Positions 45,181 to 57,050 of a stretch of 64,000 nucleotides of DNA are shown here, one piece after another. The DNA lies in assembly GCA_036346395.1 (NCBI GenBank), contig CM070599.1:30123232-30187231 (forward strand), written 5' to 3'. A program made the position numbers and the translations under genes. A model generated the notes under the pieces. The model was given only the letters and a program-made list of their open reading frames with translations, did no database searches and had not been told where the DNA came from. The number at the start of each line of letters is the position of its first letter. The stretch's first letter is position 1. Source of the DNA: Hsuehochloa calcarea (lineage: Eukaryota; Streptophyta; Magnoliopsida; Poales; Poaceae).

Positions 45181-46032
45181 ATGAATGCATTGTGTCACAA
45201 TATGAGCATCTGTTGCACAGGAGCAAACGTTGTCTGGTTATATTTTTGTTACTCTACGAGCAACTATAGTAATTCTTGTCTTGCTAGGTTTGTTTCTGAT
45301 GGTCTCAGCCCAATAATGTCCTCTATTCAGTACATATTATGTGTACGTAGGCATGATACTGTGATAATTTTTTAATGATACTATTTATAAATCATTGTAC
45401 TGTTGTAATGTCAAGCCCAATAATGTTATTTTTTTTCTTTCTTGGAGATTGGACATATGGAGATGGGGAAGAAGCTTGACAAGTGGGTTTTTTTTTTTCT
45501 GTCTAGCAACTCATGTATGTGTAGCCCACAACAAAAAGACCACAACAAACAATACAAATACAACCCGTATTAAACAGTAAAATAATAATTCCATAGAAAC
45601 ACAACCTACAAACAAACGGGCTATAAATGGGTTCAAATTCTGATTTTCGGACCCATTAACACAAACAACAGATATCTGTTCGGCCCTGCGATGTAACGAA
45701 TCTTTCATTTACCGTTGAACACAAATTTAAAGGTGAAAAAAAGTAATTGAAAAATAACAATTTTTAGACAACTTATCCATAGACAATCTCTTTTTGTTAA
45801 TTTACACTCTTAACAGTGTCAAATACTCCGAAAACTATGTTTTCCTTCCCCGTACCTCACGAAAGCCACCCCTATCGCCATAAACACAGCACGACCAGTC
45901 AGGCAGCCCAGACAAGATGTGAATGCGTTAATGCCTTATGCCTAGCTCGTCCACACATCCATCGCACACTCGCGGGCCTTGCTCCGCATCTCACCTACAG
46001 GCTACAGCACCGGCCGGCCGGCCTTGACTCCC
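45181..46032. other. Upstream flank of the zinc-finger gene
   Basis: The sequence is AT-rich, turning GC-rich from about 45900. No clear TATA box is seen. No coding content is recognised in the short open frames here. Confidence 0.4.
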
Positions 46033-46653
46033 ATGGCGTCGCCTCCTCCGCACGGAGGCGGAGACTGCTCCGGCGCCGTCTGCTGCATGTGCGGCGACCA
46101 CGGGCTGCCGCACGAGCTGTTCCGCTGCAAGTTCTGCCACGTCCGGCTGCAGCACAGGTACGTACTAACGTACGTGCAACACGCCGCATATGCATATCGC
46201 CGCGCGCGCGCGCGTTCTTGTATCAATCAGACGTTCTTGGAACCTGATTTGTGCGTGCATAGATATTGCAGCGATCTGTACCCGAGGGCGACGGCTTACA
46301 GGAGGTGCAACTGGTGCCTGAGGGAGCCGGTCGAAGGCGGAGGAGGAGGCCGCGCCCAAGCCAACGCGGCGGTTAATAAGCTGACGGAGAAACGGAAGGC
46401 GGCGGCGTCAACGGAGACGTCGACCTCCGACGAGGAGGAGGAACAGCGGCACGAGGCCGGATGCTCGACTTCGAGGAGGGCGGCCGCGGAGCTCGGCCGG
46501 CCGGTCAAGAAGCAGAAGGCCGAGGAGAGGACGCCGGGCGCGGCGAAGGGGAACAACAGCAACAGGAAGCTGATGCAGGCGGGGAAGATGACGCGGCCGG
46601 TTAGGGTCAAGGTTCGGAGGTACAAGCTCCTGGCGGAGGTAATTAGCTGCTAG
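46033..46653 (+). CDS. Small PHD-like C4HC3 zinc-finger protein, two exons
   Basis: Exons are 46033-46157 and 46263-46653, encoding 171 residues. The ATG at 46033 lies in the good context 'ccatggcg'. The N-terminal module has zinc-ligand spacing Cys17-x2-Cys20, Cys32-x2-Cys35, His41-x2-Cys44, Cys57-x2-Cys60, with 'CCMCGDHGLPHELFRCK' and 'HRYCSDLYPRA...CNWCL'. This recalls a plant-specific group of short PHD/RING-like proteins. The rest is low complexity: a Gly run, an acidic patch (99-102), basic nuclear-localisation-like segments ('RPVKKQK', 121-127) and a conserved-looking end 'RVKVRRYKLLAEVIS'. Nuclear action is likely; the target is unknown. The 105-bp intron is GT-AG, splits the Arg42 codon and contains a (CG)n run. 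High GC is typical of grass genes. Confidence 0.88.
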   Translation: MASPPPHGGGDCSGAVCCMCGDHGLPHELFRCKFCHVRLQHRYVLTYVQHAAYAYRRARARSCINQTFLEPDLCVHRYCSDLYPRATAYRRCNWCLREPVEGGGGGRAQANAAVNKLTEKRKAAASTETSTSDEEEEQRHEAGCSTSRRAAAELGRPVKKQKAEERTPGAAKGNNSNRKLMQAGKMTRPVRVKVRRYKLLAEVISC

Positions 46654-48472
46654 AATTAACGAGAAAGCAAAAGGGGATGTAAGAGGGATCAAGATCAACA
46701 CTAGTGTCAATGTATGTACTATGTAGTACCCGTTGTCCGTAGATCGTGCGTATCCATCGTGCACGGTACCAGTGATGTACAAATTTGAGAGATAATCGAT
46801 GAGCCCATCAGTGTAGCCAGCGGTTTTGATAATCACCTGGATGGAATCGATCAAAAAATTAATCCAAATTTCTGGCCTTTGGATCCGTGTTGCCATTCGT
46901 GCTCTCATGGGCTCGAGAGATATATTGGTGGTGCATCAAAGAGGTTCTTCTTTGGGGCAGAGTGTCAGATTCTTTAGATGATTTTCATCTGTGGTGACCT
47001 GATAAGAGGGGTGCTAATGACTATCACATTGGTCTTTTTAGTTTTGCAGTTTTATTTTAGACTCTCTAGAAATTCAGGAATATATAAATGCGTGATTGAG
47101 AAGATTTTCTCTGAACAACCGATTGAAGTTGTGTTCAAATTTGTATCTTATTTACAATGGTGATGTATCATGATCCAAAAAGATGATCGGTTGAAGTTGG
47201 AACAGGTGCCGAGAGCAGCTAAAGCTTGGCTGAAGTATTTATGCGCTTTAGGGTAGACCTCCAGTAGGTTTTTCTAGTTTGTCCGTGTGTGTTAGTTTGA
47301 TTCCTGTGGGAGGTGGTGTTTGCCTTCAGGTTCTGTTTGGTTGTTGCGAGTTTTTTTTTGCAAACCTTGTGCTCTCGTTTAAGCTGGTCTCCTCAGCCGG
47401 TTACTTGTCGGTTTTTTGGTTTTTTAGGCTGAACTTTTGTAAACTGTTTGATTAGCTTTTTATAAAATCTGGTCTTGTGCCTTGTTGGAGAAAGAAAAAA
47501 AACCTAGCTCGATGCTAGCTAGTTGCCCATTATTATTCGATCGATCGGACGGCTCAAAAGTACCAAACCGATCGACGTGACGCCACATCGATCCTACATA
47601 TATTTCTTGCGCTGCTTCACTGCTTGCAATCTGCTAGGTTAGGTGTGGTGCATTATTACATATTGTGGGTAATTTAACTGTACGCGCTAGCTAGTGTGTA
47701 TTTGTGATCGAAGGTACGTACGCGCGTCTGAACGTACAAGCGGACGGAGGTACACGCAGACGTATGTTGGTAGCTTGGTATGGTTGTTTGGGGGGCCCAC
47801 ACGACAAAAGTAACGCGCTGGCATGCGGCTGATTGGCTGCTGGCGAGGCGAGCTGGAGGCGTTTCTCCGATCTTTCCTTCCAATTATTATTTCGGTCGAC
47901 CGCACGCAGGGGGAGGGAGGGGGACAGAATCTGGCTGCTGGCTAGTGGCTAGCTTGGCCAGCTGTACGATCGAGCAAATCATTCCGTTCCTCCATCGTCC
48001 GGTAGTTCGCATACTAGTCTTCCCGGAATACGGCGATCACGAGAGGATTAACTAATGGAGCAAACGATCGATGGTGCATGAGGTCTGAGCATCTAGCTGG
48101 CGATCATGTCGTGCATGATGCATGTACCGATCGATGCCCGACGTAAAGAGTGCCATGTCAGATCGATCTTAGGCCTTAAGAGCACGCACGTGCACGTATG
48201 GAGGGAATTACGTAGAGGGCTCGACAGTAAAAATCGGATACATCTATATACAAGGGTACAACGTGTCGAATTTACCACCCAGCAATAGCGTGTTCCCGGT
48301 GGCCGGGTGCCCAATAGGCCAATACAGGGTTCACGGAACACCGGGTTCAAAGCTATTTTGCTTCATCAAAAGTCACATATGTAGAGGTGTGCATCCTGCA
48401 GTTTAAGTTCTGGTAATATGTATAATGACCTCTTGTTGATTTTATTTTAGATCTGCCACTGGCAGAGGCGGA
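46654..48472. other. No supported gene
   Basis: The 46.9-47.5 kb stretch has a T-rich 3'-end look ('gttttgcagttttattttag', '...gttggagaaagaaaaaaaa') that could be a LINE 3' end, but no RT or ORF1 block supports it. The 47.5-48.3 kb part is rich in 'cgatcgat' and 'gctagct' phrases. No gene is called. Confidence 0.4.
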
Positions 48473-48631
48473 TCCACGTATAATTATAAGGACGCACAGG
48501 TCGGGTCTAAAATTATTTTACCTTAGTAAAATTCACATACATAAAGATATGCACTCTACAATTTAATCCTAACGATTACACACATATATGTTAATATATA
48601 CTGTGACCATCGGTCCTAGTCCGCCACCGCT
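48473..48631. mobile_element. Short hAT-like MITE candidate, ~159 bp
   Basis: The left end is 'cagaggcggatccacg'. The right end 'tagtccgccaccgctc' reverse-complements to 'gagcggtggcggacta'. The ends are imperfect inverse copies of a CAGAGGCGGA-type terminus, common in small grass hAT MITEs. No clear 8-bp duplication is seen. Confidence 0.4.
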
Positions 48632-49333
48632 CAAAAGGCATCTGAGAATGCACTGCAGTCTGCACAGTAGATCTGGTGTTACGACTTACACGTGGAGCTG
48701 TGAGCGTGTGAATGCCTAGATAGGCCGTGGGCCGCAAGTTTGTCCGTGCGCCGCTAGACTTGGGTTGGCCGGACATCGCCTGGGATCAGCTGGTCTCTTG
48801 GTGTGGTGGGTTTGGATGGATCGCAACTAACAGAGTGGGCCCAACTAATCGCCCGTACGGCCACACGTATCGGAATACTAGAACCAGCATTGTTTCTTTA
48901 TAAGAATGTCCGTCGCTTTTTTTTTTTTTTTTTTGCAAAAATATCGTTCTACCACATGATCACCGTGCGGTGGCTGTCTGCCGCACGGCCACCGTGCGGT
49001 GGCCGCCACCACACGTCGTCTCATCCTTCTCTCGCACAACCACCTTGCGGCGGTCCACAAAAATACCGGTCTAGTTATCCAGATAAATAAAAAACCATCG
49101 GTATCTGGTCCATTTATCTTCAGAGAAACAAAAAACCGTCGGTATCTAGTCCACCTGTCGTTCATTCGTAGGAGGATTCGCACGGTCACCGTGCGGTGGC
49201 CACCTTTCCCACTGCCCGTCCTCGCTCTTTCGCACATCTGTCGCCCCGTCGCGGCTGTCCCCCTTTGCCCGTAGTGCTGCGTGTAGACAATGCATCTGGA
49301 ATTCCCTGCGCCAACACAACGGCTCCTCCTTCG
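48632..49333. other. No gene; CCACCGCACGG inverted repeats
   Basis: A T-run lies near 48918-48937. Between 48960 and 49205 'cgtgcggtggc' and 'gccgcacggcc' occur repeatedly in both orientations. The 'aaaccgtcggtatctggtcca' phrase occurs twice (about 49092 and 49134). It is related in text to the 58.5 kb duplication. Confidence 0.5.
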
Positions 49334-49338
49334 CTCGG

Positions 49339-52300
49339 TGTCGGGACCCTAGACCAATGGATCTGAGCGCTTTGTGTATTCTGAACTAGTCCCATGATCA
49401 GTAGTTAGTGCACACAGTTTACAACATCGATGAAATCATATCCATACAATAAGGTAGTTAAGAAGCAAACAAATTAATATTACTTAAAAGCAAAAGAATC
49501 TTATGGTCAAGTCTTACAGAGTTTGCCACACCGAGCTTAAGACAATAGAGTAAACTTGCAATGGAATAAAACAGCTCGTGGTAACCATCCGACATGCCCA
49601 CATGCAATCGAGTGGAGAACGCGACCTAGTTCGCATAGTCTTCAAAATATTCCTTCTCGTAGAACTCTGTGTTCCCTGATTCTTCTGCAGGGACTGATCA
49701 ACAAATGACGTATAACCGTGAGTACATAAAGTACTCAGTATGTCGTAGGGGAATGTATGTAAATAGTATTCATGCAAGGTTCGAACAAGGATAGCTTTAT
49801 GGCTATTTTACAGAAAACAGTATTGACAGTAAATACAGTGAATAGATTGAAGAACATAATTTAAAAGATTAAGTACATAAGTAAACAAGTTCTTTCAAAA
49901 CAACCAGTGAACACCCTATTCACCTCCCAACCATTAACCAACATTCAGATCGCTTCCCAACCAAAACATTCTAATATTTTTTATGAAAATCTACCATTCA
50001 TGTGAAATCACCAGGCGTTATCCATAACCGTAGACATGGCTATTCGAATAGTTTTTAACACTCTACAGAGGTTATACAGCTTGACCCACAAGAGATAATC
50101 AGTTTATAATGTTCATCTGACACACTTTCGAAGGTGTGCGACTAAACGATTATCACAAGCTTTTTATAAAACTCTGTTTTGACTCGGTTCTGCTCGCTAA
50201 GATTTCGCTACACCGGCCCCCTCTTGCGCCACTTATCAACCCAAGGAGAACCGACTCAAAACATTGTTAATTAATTAGTTGGTCAGGTCCACCTCATAAA
50301 TAGACTTGTGGTTGTACAGTAAGACCCAGATTAATAGCACACAAAGTTAAGTACTTAGTGACTACTCATGCGAGGCAACCATATCCTAAAATCATCCTAT
50401 TTACTGTATGATCACTCACCCAAATATAAATCATTTTTGGTTCAACCCGACAAAATAGCAATCCTTGGCATGGCACAATAAATTTTAATGACAGTGGTCG
50501 CGCCACAATTATATATTTCATTAAGTTAAATTTAATTATTTATGAGCATAATCATGAATCCCATCACAACTAAAGTATGGCTAAGCATAATATGATACCC
50601 ATGTTAGTAAATAAATATATCCAATTAAAATTAATCCAACCTATGGACACCAATGATATATGTCATTCAGAATTATTCATGGAGGCATATCGGCATATCG
50701 GCGATTGGGTAATTAACTATTTCCGAAAGTAGTTATTATAAAACTAGCAATGCATGTTGATATAAAATAATATAATTTTATAAAATAGGCACGACATGAT
50801 CAAAGGTCTACAACTTGCCTTCGTTGAAGGTTTGAAGTGCTTCGACAGACGGTTATAGGAATTCATCGGAAACGCCGGAATCTACACGCGTGAAAAGAGT
50901 TAAATAAATACAATAAATCCAAATAAAATCCAAAAATTACCAAATTAGTAGTGAAAGAAAGAGGCTCAATTTATATAAATTTAGAAAATAGAATCGACAG
51001 AATCGGAGTTCGTCTGAGGGAGAAAAAAAAATCCAGAAGTTTGCGCTCATATAAAATGATAGAAAATTAATAGAGAGAGAAAGTCAATAGAACATGCTGT
51101 GATGTCATTTGCTTTATAGAGAAAAGATTTGTGTAGATGTCAAAGGGCACCAACTAGCTAGAGAGTGAGAGAGATGGAAGAGCAAGGGGGCCATGATTGC
51201 AAGTGAGCCCAAAGCTTCTTCTTCACAGCGCCAACACAGAGAGCCAGAACTGGGAGCTCGGGCTTGGCATGGGCGCTGGCGAAGGGAGGCAAGGCAGCGC
51301 CGGGCAAGGGGCAAAATGGAACCCCACAGATGTGGTGAACCCAAGGGTGGTGGTGGCGTCGCCGTAGGAGGTCCAGCGCGGCGGCGGCAAAGAAAAGCGC
51401 ACAGCCGACGCGGGCGCAAGGAGGCGACAGAGCTCCGGGGATGCTCCAGCGAAAGCGAGGGGAGCATGGCAAAGAACGAGGAGCGACGATTCCAATGGTG
51501 GTGACAATGTCACTGGGGGATGATCGACGCTCCGGGAACAGCGGTGGAAGGCGGTTTGGTCGGCGACGAGAGAATCGCGTTCCCGACCTGGAGAAAGCGA
51601 GGAGGATGAAACTCCAGCGATAGAAGGAAGTGACTGAGGGGCACATCGTGACGTAGGTGACGCAACAATTGGATGACCGGAGAGGGAGAACGGGGAAGAC
51701 GGCACACGGTCGACGGCGGGGAGATAGTGGTTCAGGTGAGCCGGGGGTGCTTCGGGGAAAAAGAAGGGAGCAAGATGTAGAACGTCGCGAGGCAAAGCTA
51801 ACGACAGTGGCGATGGCGACGAAGCACGAGGAAGAAGGAGCTTTGGCTGGCAGCAGAAAAGCTTCATTTGCGGCGAGGAGAGAACGAGAGAGAGGGGCAA
51901 ATTCCAGGGATAAAAAGAGGTAGTCGAGGGGCACACCGTGACATGGTTAGTGCGGTGAAGAGATCACCAGAGAGGGAGGTGGAGCTCACGGTTGGAGTGG
52001 AGAAGAAAATGCAGCTCACTGTGGCTGTTGGTGCTTTGGTTGGGGAAGAAGAAAAGAGAAGAGGGGTGGAGGAGGAGAGGGTGCTGCTGGTCGGTTTTAT
52101 AGAGTGGAGGAAGCGAGGAGCAGTACTGGGAGCTGGCTGCTGGGCATGTGCAGCAGCAGCATGGGCGGCAGGGCATTGAAGAGGGAGGAGGGTGGCGTGG
52201 GGGAGGCAGGGTGGCAGGGGATGGGCTCTGGCAGGCGGGTCAAAAGGGGGCAGGGGATGGGCAAGAGTGCTAGCGCCAGCGGAAAACCAGGAGCAAGGAT

Positions 52301-53084
52301 AGAGAAGAAAAGAAAGCATGAAAGGAAGAAGACCAGGAAAAAGAGAGGAGATAGAAAAGAAAAAGGAAAAGGAAAAAAATAAAGTAATTCAGAAAATCTA
52401 AGAAAAATTTATAAAAATACTTTGGAACCTGAATAGACCAAATAAAATACTTTTACATTTATTTGAAGTTTATCTTAATTATACAAAAAAATTCACTTCA
52501 AATTCAATGCACCCTTTAATAAATTCATTAAAATGCAAAAACTCCCAAATAAATCCCTAGCTTTTAAAATAATTAATTAAAATTAAATTTTATAACTGAG
52601 AAAAGGAATTTTTGGAAAAAATACATAAAAGGAAATAATTTAAATTTAACTCCAAATAGTAAAACAATTTGGAGAAAATCCAAGAAATCCAATAAATCAG
52701 TTTTGTTTTTAAATGAAGTTTGATTTATTCATATTAAATTGTTTCACTTTTTGACAATATCATATTAAGCTTTCAACAAATGAAGATAAATCAAATATTT
52801 CTTTTTAATTTTTAAAGTTTAAAAAAGACTTCAAAATTTGGAAAAGCTGAAAAGAAATAGAAAGAACTCAACGGAAATAAGAACAAGATCTGGGGAAAAG
52901 GAAATCCAAGATAAAACCAAAAAATCAAATAAAATAATTTTTATTTAGTCAGAGTTTGATTTACTCACATTACTTTGTTTTTAATTTATAAAATTTTCAA
53001 ATTAAGCCTTAACAATTCAGGAAAAATCAACTGGTTATTTTTATTTGAAATTTTCAAAAAGGCCCAAAAAATTGGGATGTTACA
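49339..53084 (-). mobile_element. 3,746-bp solo LTR of a gypsy-type retroelement
   Basis: The element runs from TGTCGGGACC (49339) to GGGATGTTACA (53084). Both ends are TG...CA. The exact 5-bp duplication CTCGG flanks it at 49334-49338 and 53085-53089. Read on the minus strand it begins TGTAACATCCC, a frequent start of long grass gypsy LTRs, so I place it on that strand. No primer-binding site, gag or pol is present, so it is a solo LTR. The GC-rich 51.1-52.3 kb part gives long open frames on both strands (up to 258 codons, minus) that are Ser/Pro/Arg-rich. I read these as LTR sequence, not genes. Confidence 0.88.
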
Positions 53085-53089
53085 CTCGG

Positions 53090-53100
53090 CTATAAATATA
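53090..53100 (+). promoter_or_regulatory. TATA box of MULE family B
   Basis: CTATAAATATA begins one base after the LTR's CTCGG duplication. A 5' leader with a splice donor (gcag|gtaagt, GT at 53275) follows. The spacing fits transcription of the MULE transposase starting near 53125. Confidence 0.65.
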
Positions 53101-53275
53101 GAACTCTCGCAGTTGCTCATCGCTCATCTCAATTGTGTTTCGCTTCTGGTTCTCGCACTCGTCACTGAGAACTCAGAGAATGTAACAGAATTAATTTTTT
53201 TTTGGAGAGTAATAATTTGATTGCTTCTCAACACTCATCGCTCGAGTTTTTTTATTGCTTCCCTCGAATAGCAGG

Positions 53276-54053
53276 TAAGTATTTATTGAATGACTTTGTA
53301 GTTGTTACCGTAGTTGTAGTTAACGAGTCTTAATTTAGTAGGCGTAATTAAATAGTTTAGTGGTAATTAATTAGTTTACTAGTAATTAATTAGTTGTAAT
53401 CAGTTAGTTTAGTGGTTAATAATTAGTCATACTTAGTTTAGTGGTTATCACTCTGGCATATTAAATTAGTGGAAATTAACTACTAGTAATTTATTTAATG
53501 GTAATTAATCAGTCGTAATTAGTTTGTTGAGTGCTAATTAATTAGTTGTAATTAGTTAGTTCAGTGCTAATTTATTACTCGTAATTAGTTAGTTTAGTGG
53601 TAAATAATTATTTGTACTTAGTTTAGTGGTTATGATTCGGCATATTAAATTAGTGGAAATTAACTACTTGTAATTTATGTAGTGGTAATTAATCAGTCAT
53701 ACTTAGTTAGTTCAGTGCTAATTAATCAGTCATAATTAGTCAGATCAGTGCTAATTTATTACTCGTAATTAGTTAGTTCAGTGGTAAATAATTAGTCGTA
53801 CATATTTTATTAGGAATTAGTTAGGCATAAGTAATTAATCAGTCATAATCAGTTTACGAGCAGTTAATTAGGCATAAGTATTTTAGTGCAAAATAGATAG
53901 TCGTAAGTAATTAAGTGGCAATGAACATGTGGTTCATAATTAATTTTTGGAGGAGTAATCATACTGCTGGTAATTAATTAAGTATTCATATTTAATTGCA
54001 CATATTTAATCGATCACTTGCATGCAATTTGTCGTCATTGTTTGTTACTTTAG
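53276..54053. repeat. TTAGT/TAATTA repeat-filled leader intron of MULE B
   Basis: The interval between the donor at 53275 and an acceptor AG at 54052-54053 is filled with variants of 'agttagtttagtggtaattaattagtcgtaat', at least twelve loosely ordered copies between 53320 and 53960. The pattern is degenerate tandem repetition, not one clean period. Confidence 0.7.
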
Positions 54054-54065
54054 GTAATTTCGAAC

Positions 54066-57050
54066 ATGTAAGACTTGATAGTGTTTTATGGCGATGGTCT
54101 CGTACGGCCCAGACCCGATGGGTTGGACCTGTCGAGATGCCAATACAAGGTGGTTCGGGAGGAGGGGCTTGATACGATGAATATCTATGAGCTTCGAAGC
54201 TGCATCCGGAGGGCGTTCATCACAGAAGTAATGACAAAGAAACTTGTGATCGAGGGGATCACCTGCACGAATGTCGTGTGGGAGCTCGTCAAGGTGACTG
54301 GAAGCATAGCAAGGAGCCAGTACATGCAGATTGCCTCCCAGCGCGAGGCGGCATTTACGGGAGGCCGATGGTGTATGTGGATTTTGTACGGAGGGCGCCA
54401 GGAAACCTTGTTGATGCCGGGGCCTCGACAAGCGGGCAAGCGTAGCCCGAGCCTGAAGACAGTTCGACGGAATGTGCTGTCTTGGAGGGAAGATGCGAAC
54501 ATAATTTTGTGTGAAATGAGGGGGCGAAATTGTGGTGGTCGGCCCGCATTGACTGTCACGGGTATCTACCGGAACAGCCTCTCAAGTTGGAGTCCGACGA
54601 GGACACCGACCCAGGCTCGGATGGAAGCGACGAGGACAAGTAAAGATCTGGTGGTCCAACCTGGGGAATTATTTCATCAGAGATGCCTTATGTGGCATCA
54701 AGACTTGATGATATCGCGATGTGTTCGCTCATACTGTTGCAAGAAGAAGGCTCCCAGTGATGGTTCGATACCGACACCCTCTTAATTGAGCAGCGCTTCC
54801 CTAGCAAAGCGGTCATGCAACAAGCTATATCATGGTACGCCTTGTCCATCAGCCATGTGTACTGAGTGCACCGGTCCAACCCAGAATAGTACGCAATGAA
54901 GTGCATAGTAGAAGGCTACCCTAGCAAGGTCAGCACTCAACGAGCAAAGATCTTCAGTTTGGTCTTCGGGGTCAAGGTGCCTATCGACCACACTTGCGAG
55001 CTTAATGAGCCCCTACGGCAGCATCAGAATGTGACTTCCGCATATGTTGAAAATCTCATCAGGCATCTAGTTGCGGCGGATGTGTCCGTCTCCCCGCAAG
55101 ATGTTGATGTCAGCAGTTGCCAATCTGGTTGGTTATCCAGTCGGCTACAGCAAGGTCCGACGAGCCAAGCAAGTTCGACGAGCCAAGCAGAAGGTCATCA
55201 AGTCCATGTACGGGACACACGAAGAGGCGTACAACTTTTTACCGAGATTGCTTGACCAGATTGCCGAATCAAACCACAACACGTACATAAACAAGTTTGA
55301 GAGGGAAGATGTTGACGGAGGGCCCAACTGCTTCAAACTGGACCGGGTGTTCTGGGTTTTCGACCAAGCCGTTCAGGGCTTCAAGCTCTGCCGTACTGTG
55401 CTCACGATGGATGGCACTTTCCTCACAGAGATGTATAAGGCTACCATTCTCACCGCGGTGGCGGCCGACGCGAATGACCAGCTTCTCCCGGTGGTATTTG
55501 CCATTGTGGAGAGCGAGAACACATCCAGTTAGCTATTGTTCCTAGCGAACGTGAAGAGGGCGGTGGTGGGAGATCGGCGCAACATATGCCTAATCATAGA
55601 CCGCAATACTGGGTTGTTGGCGGCCATCAACACCATGTAGCATAGGACGGATCCCCCTCACCAGTAGAATGACGTGCAATCCAGGTGGTGCATGAGGTAT
55701 CTTGCATATAACACAGATGGTGCGAGGTATGGAATTATGACGACCAACATGTCCGAAGTGTACAACAGCGTCCTCAAAGGTGTGTGGTGCCTCCCTATCA
55801 CCACGATCGTCGATGAGATATGGACTCACACTGTTGTTTATTTCATTAATAGAGCCACCGTTGCCAAGCGACAGATGGAGGAAGACAAGAAGTGGTCCGA
55901 AAATATGCAGAGACACATAGACCAGAAGATAGAGAAGGCTGGGATGCACTACATTTGGGTGATCGATGGTCTCAGGAGGAAGTATGAGATCAGACTTCAG
56001 TAGAAATATGTTAACAGTCATGCCAGGGCGAAAGGAAACAAGCATGCGCCCTGGGTGATGCGGCGACATGCACCTGCAATAAGCCGAAGCTCCTGCACCA
56101 ACTATGCTCGCATGTCTACAAGGTATGTGCGCAAATGAGGCAGATGTCTACGTCATACATCTCCGAATACTATGACATGTAGCACCTTTTTAGTACATGG
56201 AGTGCAGAGTTTCACTCGTACGACTTGGACATGAACTACAACGATCTTTGGCCAGACATGGGGCAATGGGGCCCGAACAAGGCCTTAAAGTCAATAGGGA
56301 AGGGACGACAGCAGATGCGACGATTACAGAATGACATGGATGCCAGCCAACGTACCAGTATTAGCCGCACAATCAAGTGCAGGAGATGTAATAGCCCTCG
56401 GCACTCAATGAAGGATTGTCCCAACAGACCGAGTTCGTCTGGTCGTCATGCAGTGTCGTAAGTTAATGTATTGCCCGCCTTGTTTTGTTATGTACAACCA
56501 AACTTCTACGATACACAAATGTGGACTCATCAACAAACTTTTACACGAGATTGTTGCAGAAGTGCAAGTGCCCATATTATTCAATGAAAGATGCTCTGGT
56601 ACCACCACAATTTCCAGTCCTGCCGTGTGGGTGTGGCGAACCGGTGGAGATCATTTAGTGCACGCACCCAGACACCTATGCCCGGGTGTATTATACGTGC
56701 AGACACCACCTCGTAAGCGTTTCTTTTGCACACATCGATTTTCCACTCCCTACGTTGATTTCTATAAATTTTTAACTTTATCCCCATGTAATTGTAGCCA
56801 GAGATGCGCTGCCACTTCTTCTAGTGGTTCGATGGCCCGGAGATGTACGACAGGGCATTCATTCAGCAGAAGTACATGCTAAATTACTCGATAAGGGCCG
56901 AGACCTTCGTGCAGTGGAAACGTACCAGACCCTATTGAGGATGCATCGGAGGAGCCCAGGACTCACCCGACGGAGAAGGGGAAGGCTCCTGCTGCTGAGA
57001 CCGGCGGTCGTCATAGCTTCTCCCATCGCCTGGGAGCACTCCATATTGAA
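54066..57050 (+). pseudogene. MURA-type transposase, family B, decayed
   Basis: The ATG at 54066 is followed at once by TAA. After it the frame reads 'DLIVFYGDGLVRP', then 'LSRCQYKVVREEGLD...LRSCIRRAF' and 'ASQREAAF' (MURA N-terminus). Later blocks are 'SKVSTQRAKIFSLVFG'-like FLYWCH-zone text, the DDE core 'LTMDGTFLTEMYKATILTAVAADANDQLLPVVFAIVESENTSS' with a TAG at 55530, 'NICLIIDRNTG' (second Asp) and 'ARYGIMTTNMSEVYNSVLKG' (about 55720). A CCHC knuckle 'KCRRCNSPRHSMKDC' (about 56375-56420) is intact in spacing C-x2-C-x4-H-x4-C. Beyond it a GRF-like zinc motif appears: 'LPCGCGEP...CTHPDTYARVYYTC' (about 56615-56710) and 'MRCHFF.WFDGPEMYDRAF' (about 56805-56860). Stops and frameshifts are many. 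It is distinct in sequence from MULE family A. Confidence 0.82.

Noticed and set aside
46900..47500. LINE 3' end
   Set aside because: The T-rich text and the terminal A-run look suggestive, but no ORF1, endonuclease, RT or clear target-site duplication supports it.
51158..51934. Long minus-strand open frame (258 codons) with a plus-strand partner
   Set aside because: It lies wholly inside the TSD-bounded solo LTR, has Ser/Pro/Arg-rich composition with no domain, and overlapping frames are open on both strands because of high GC.
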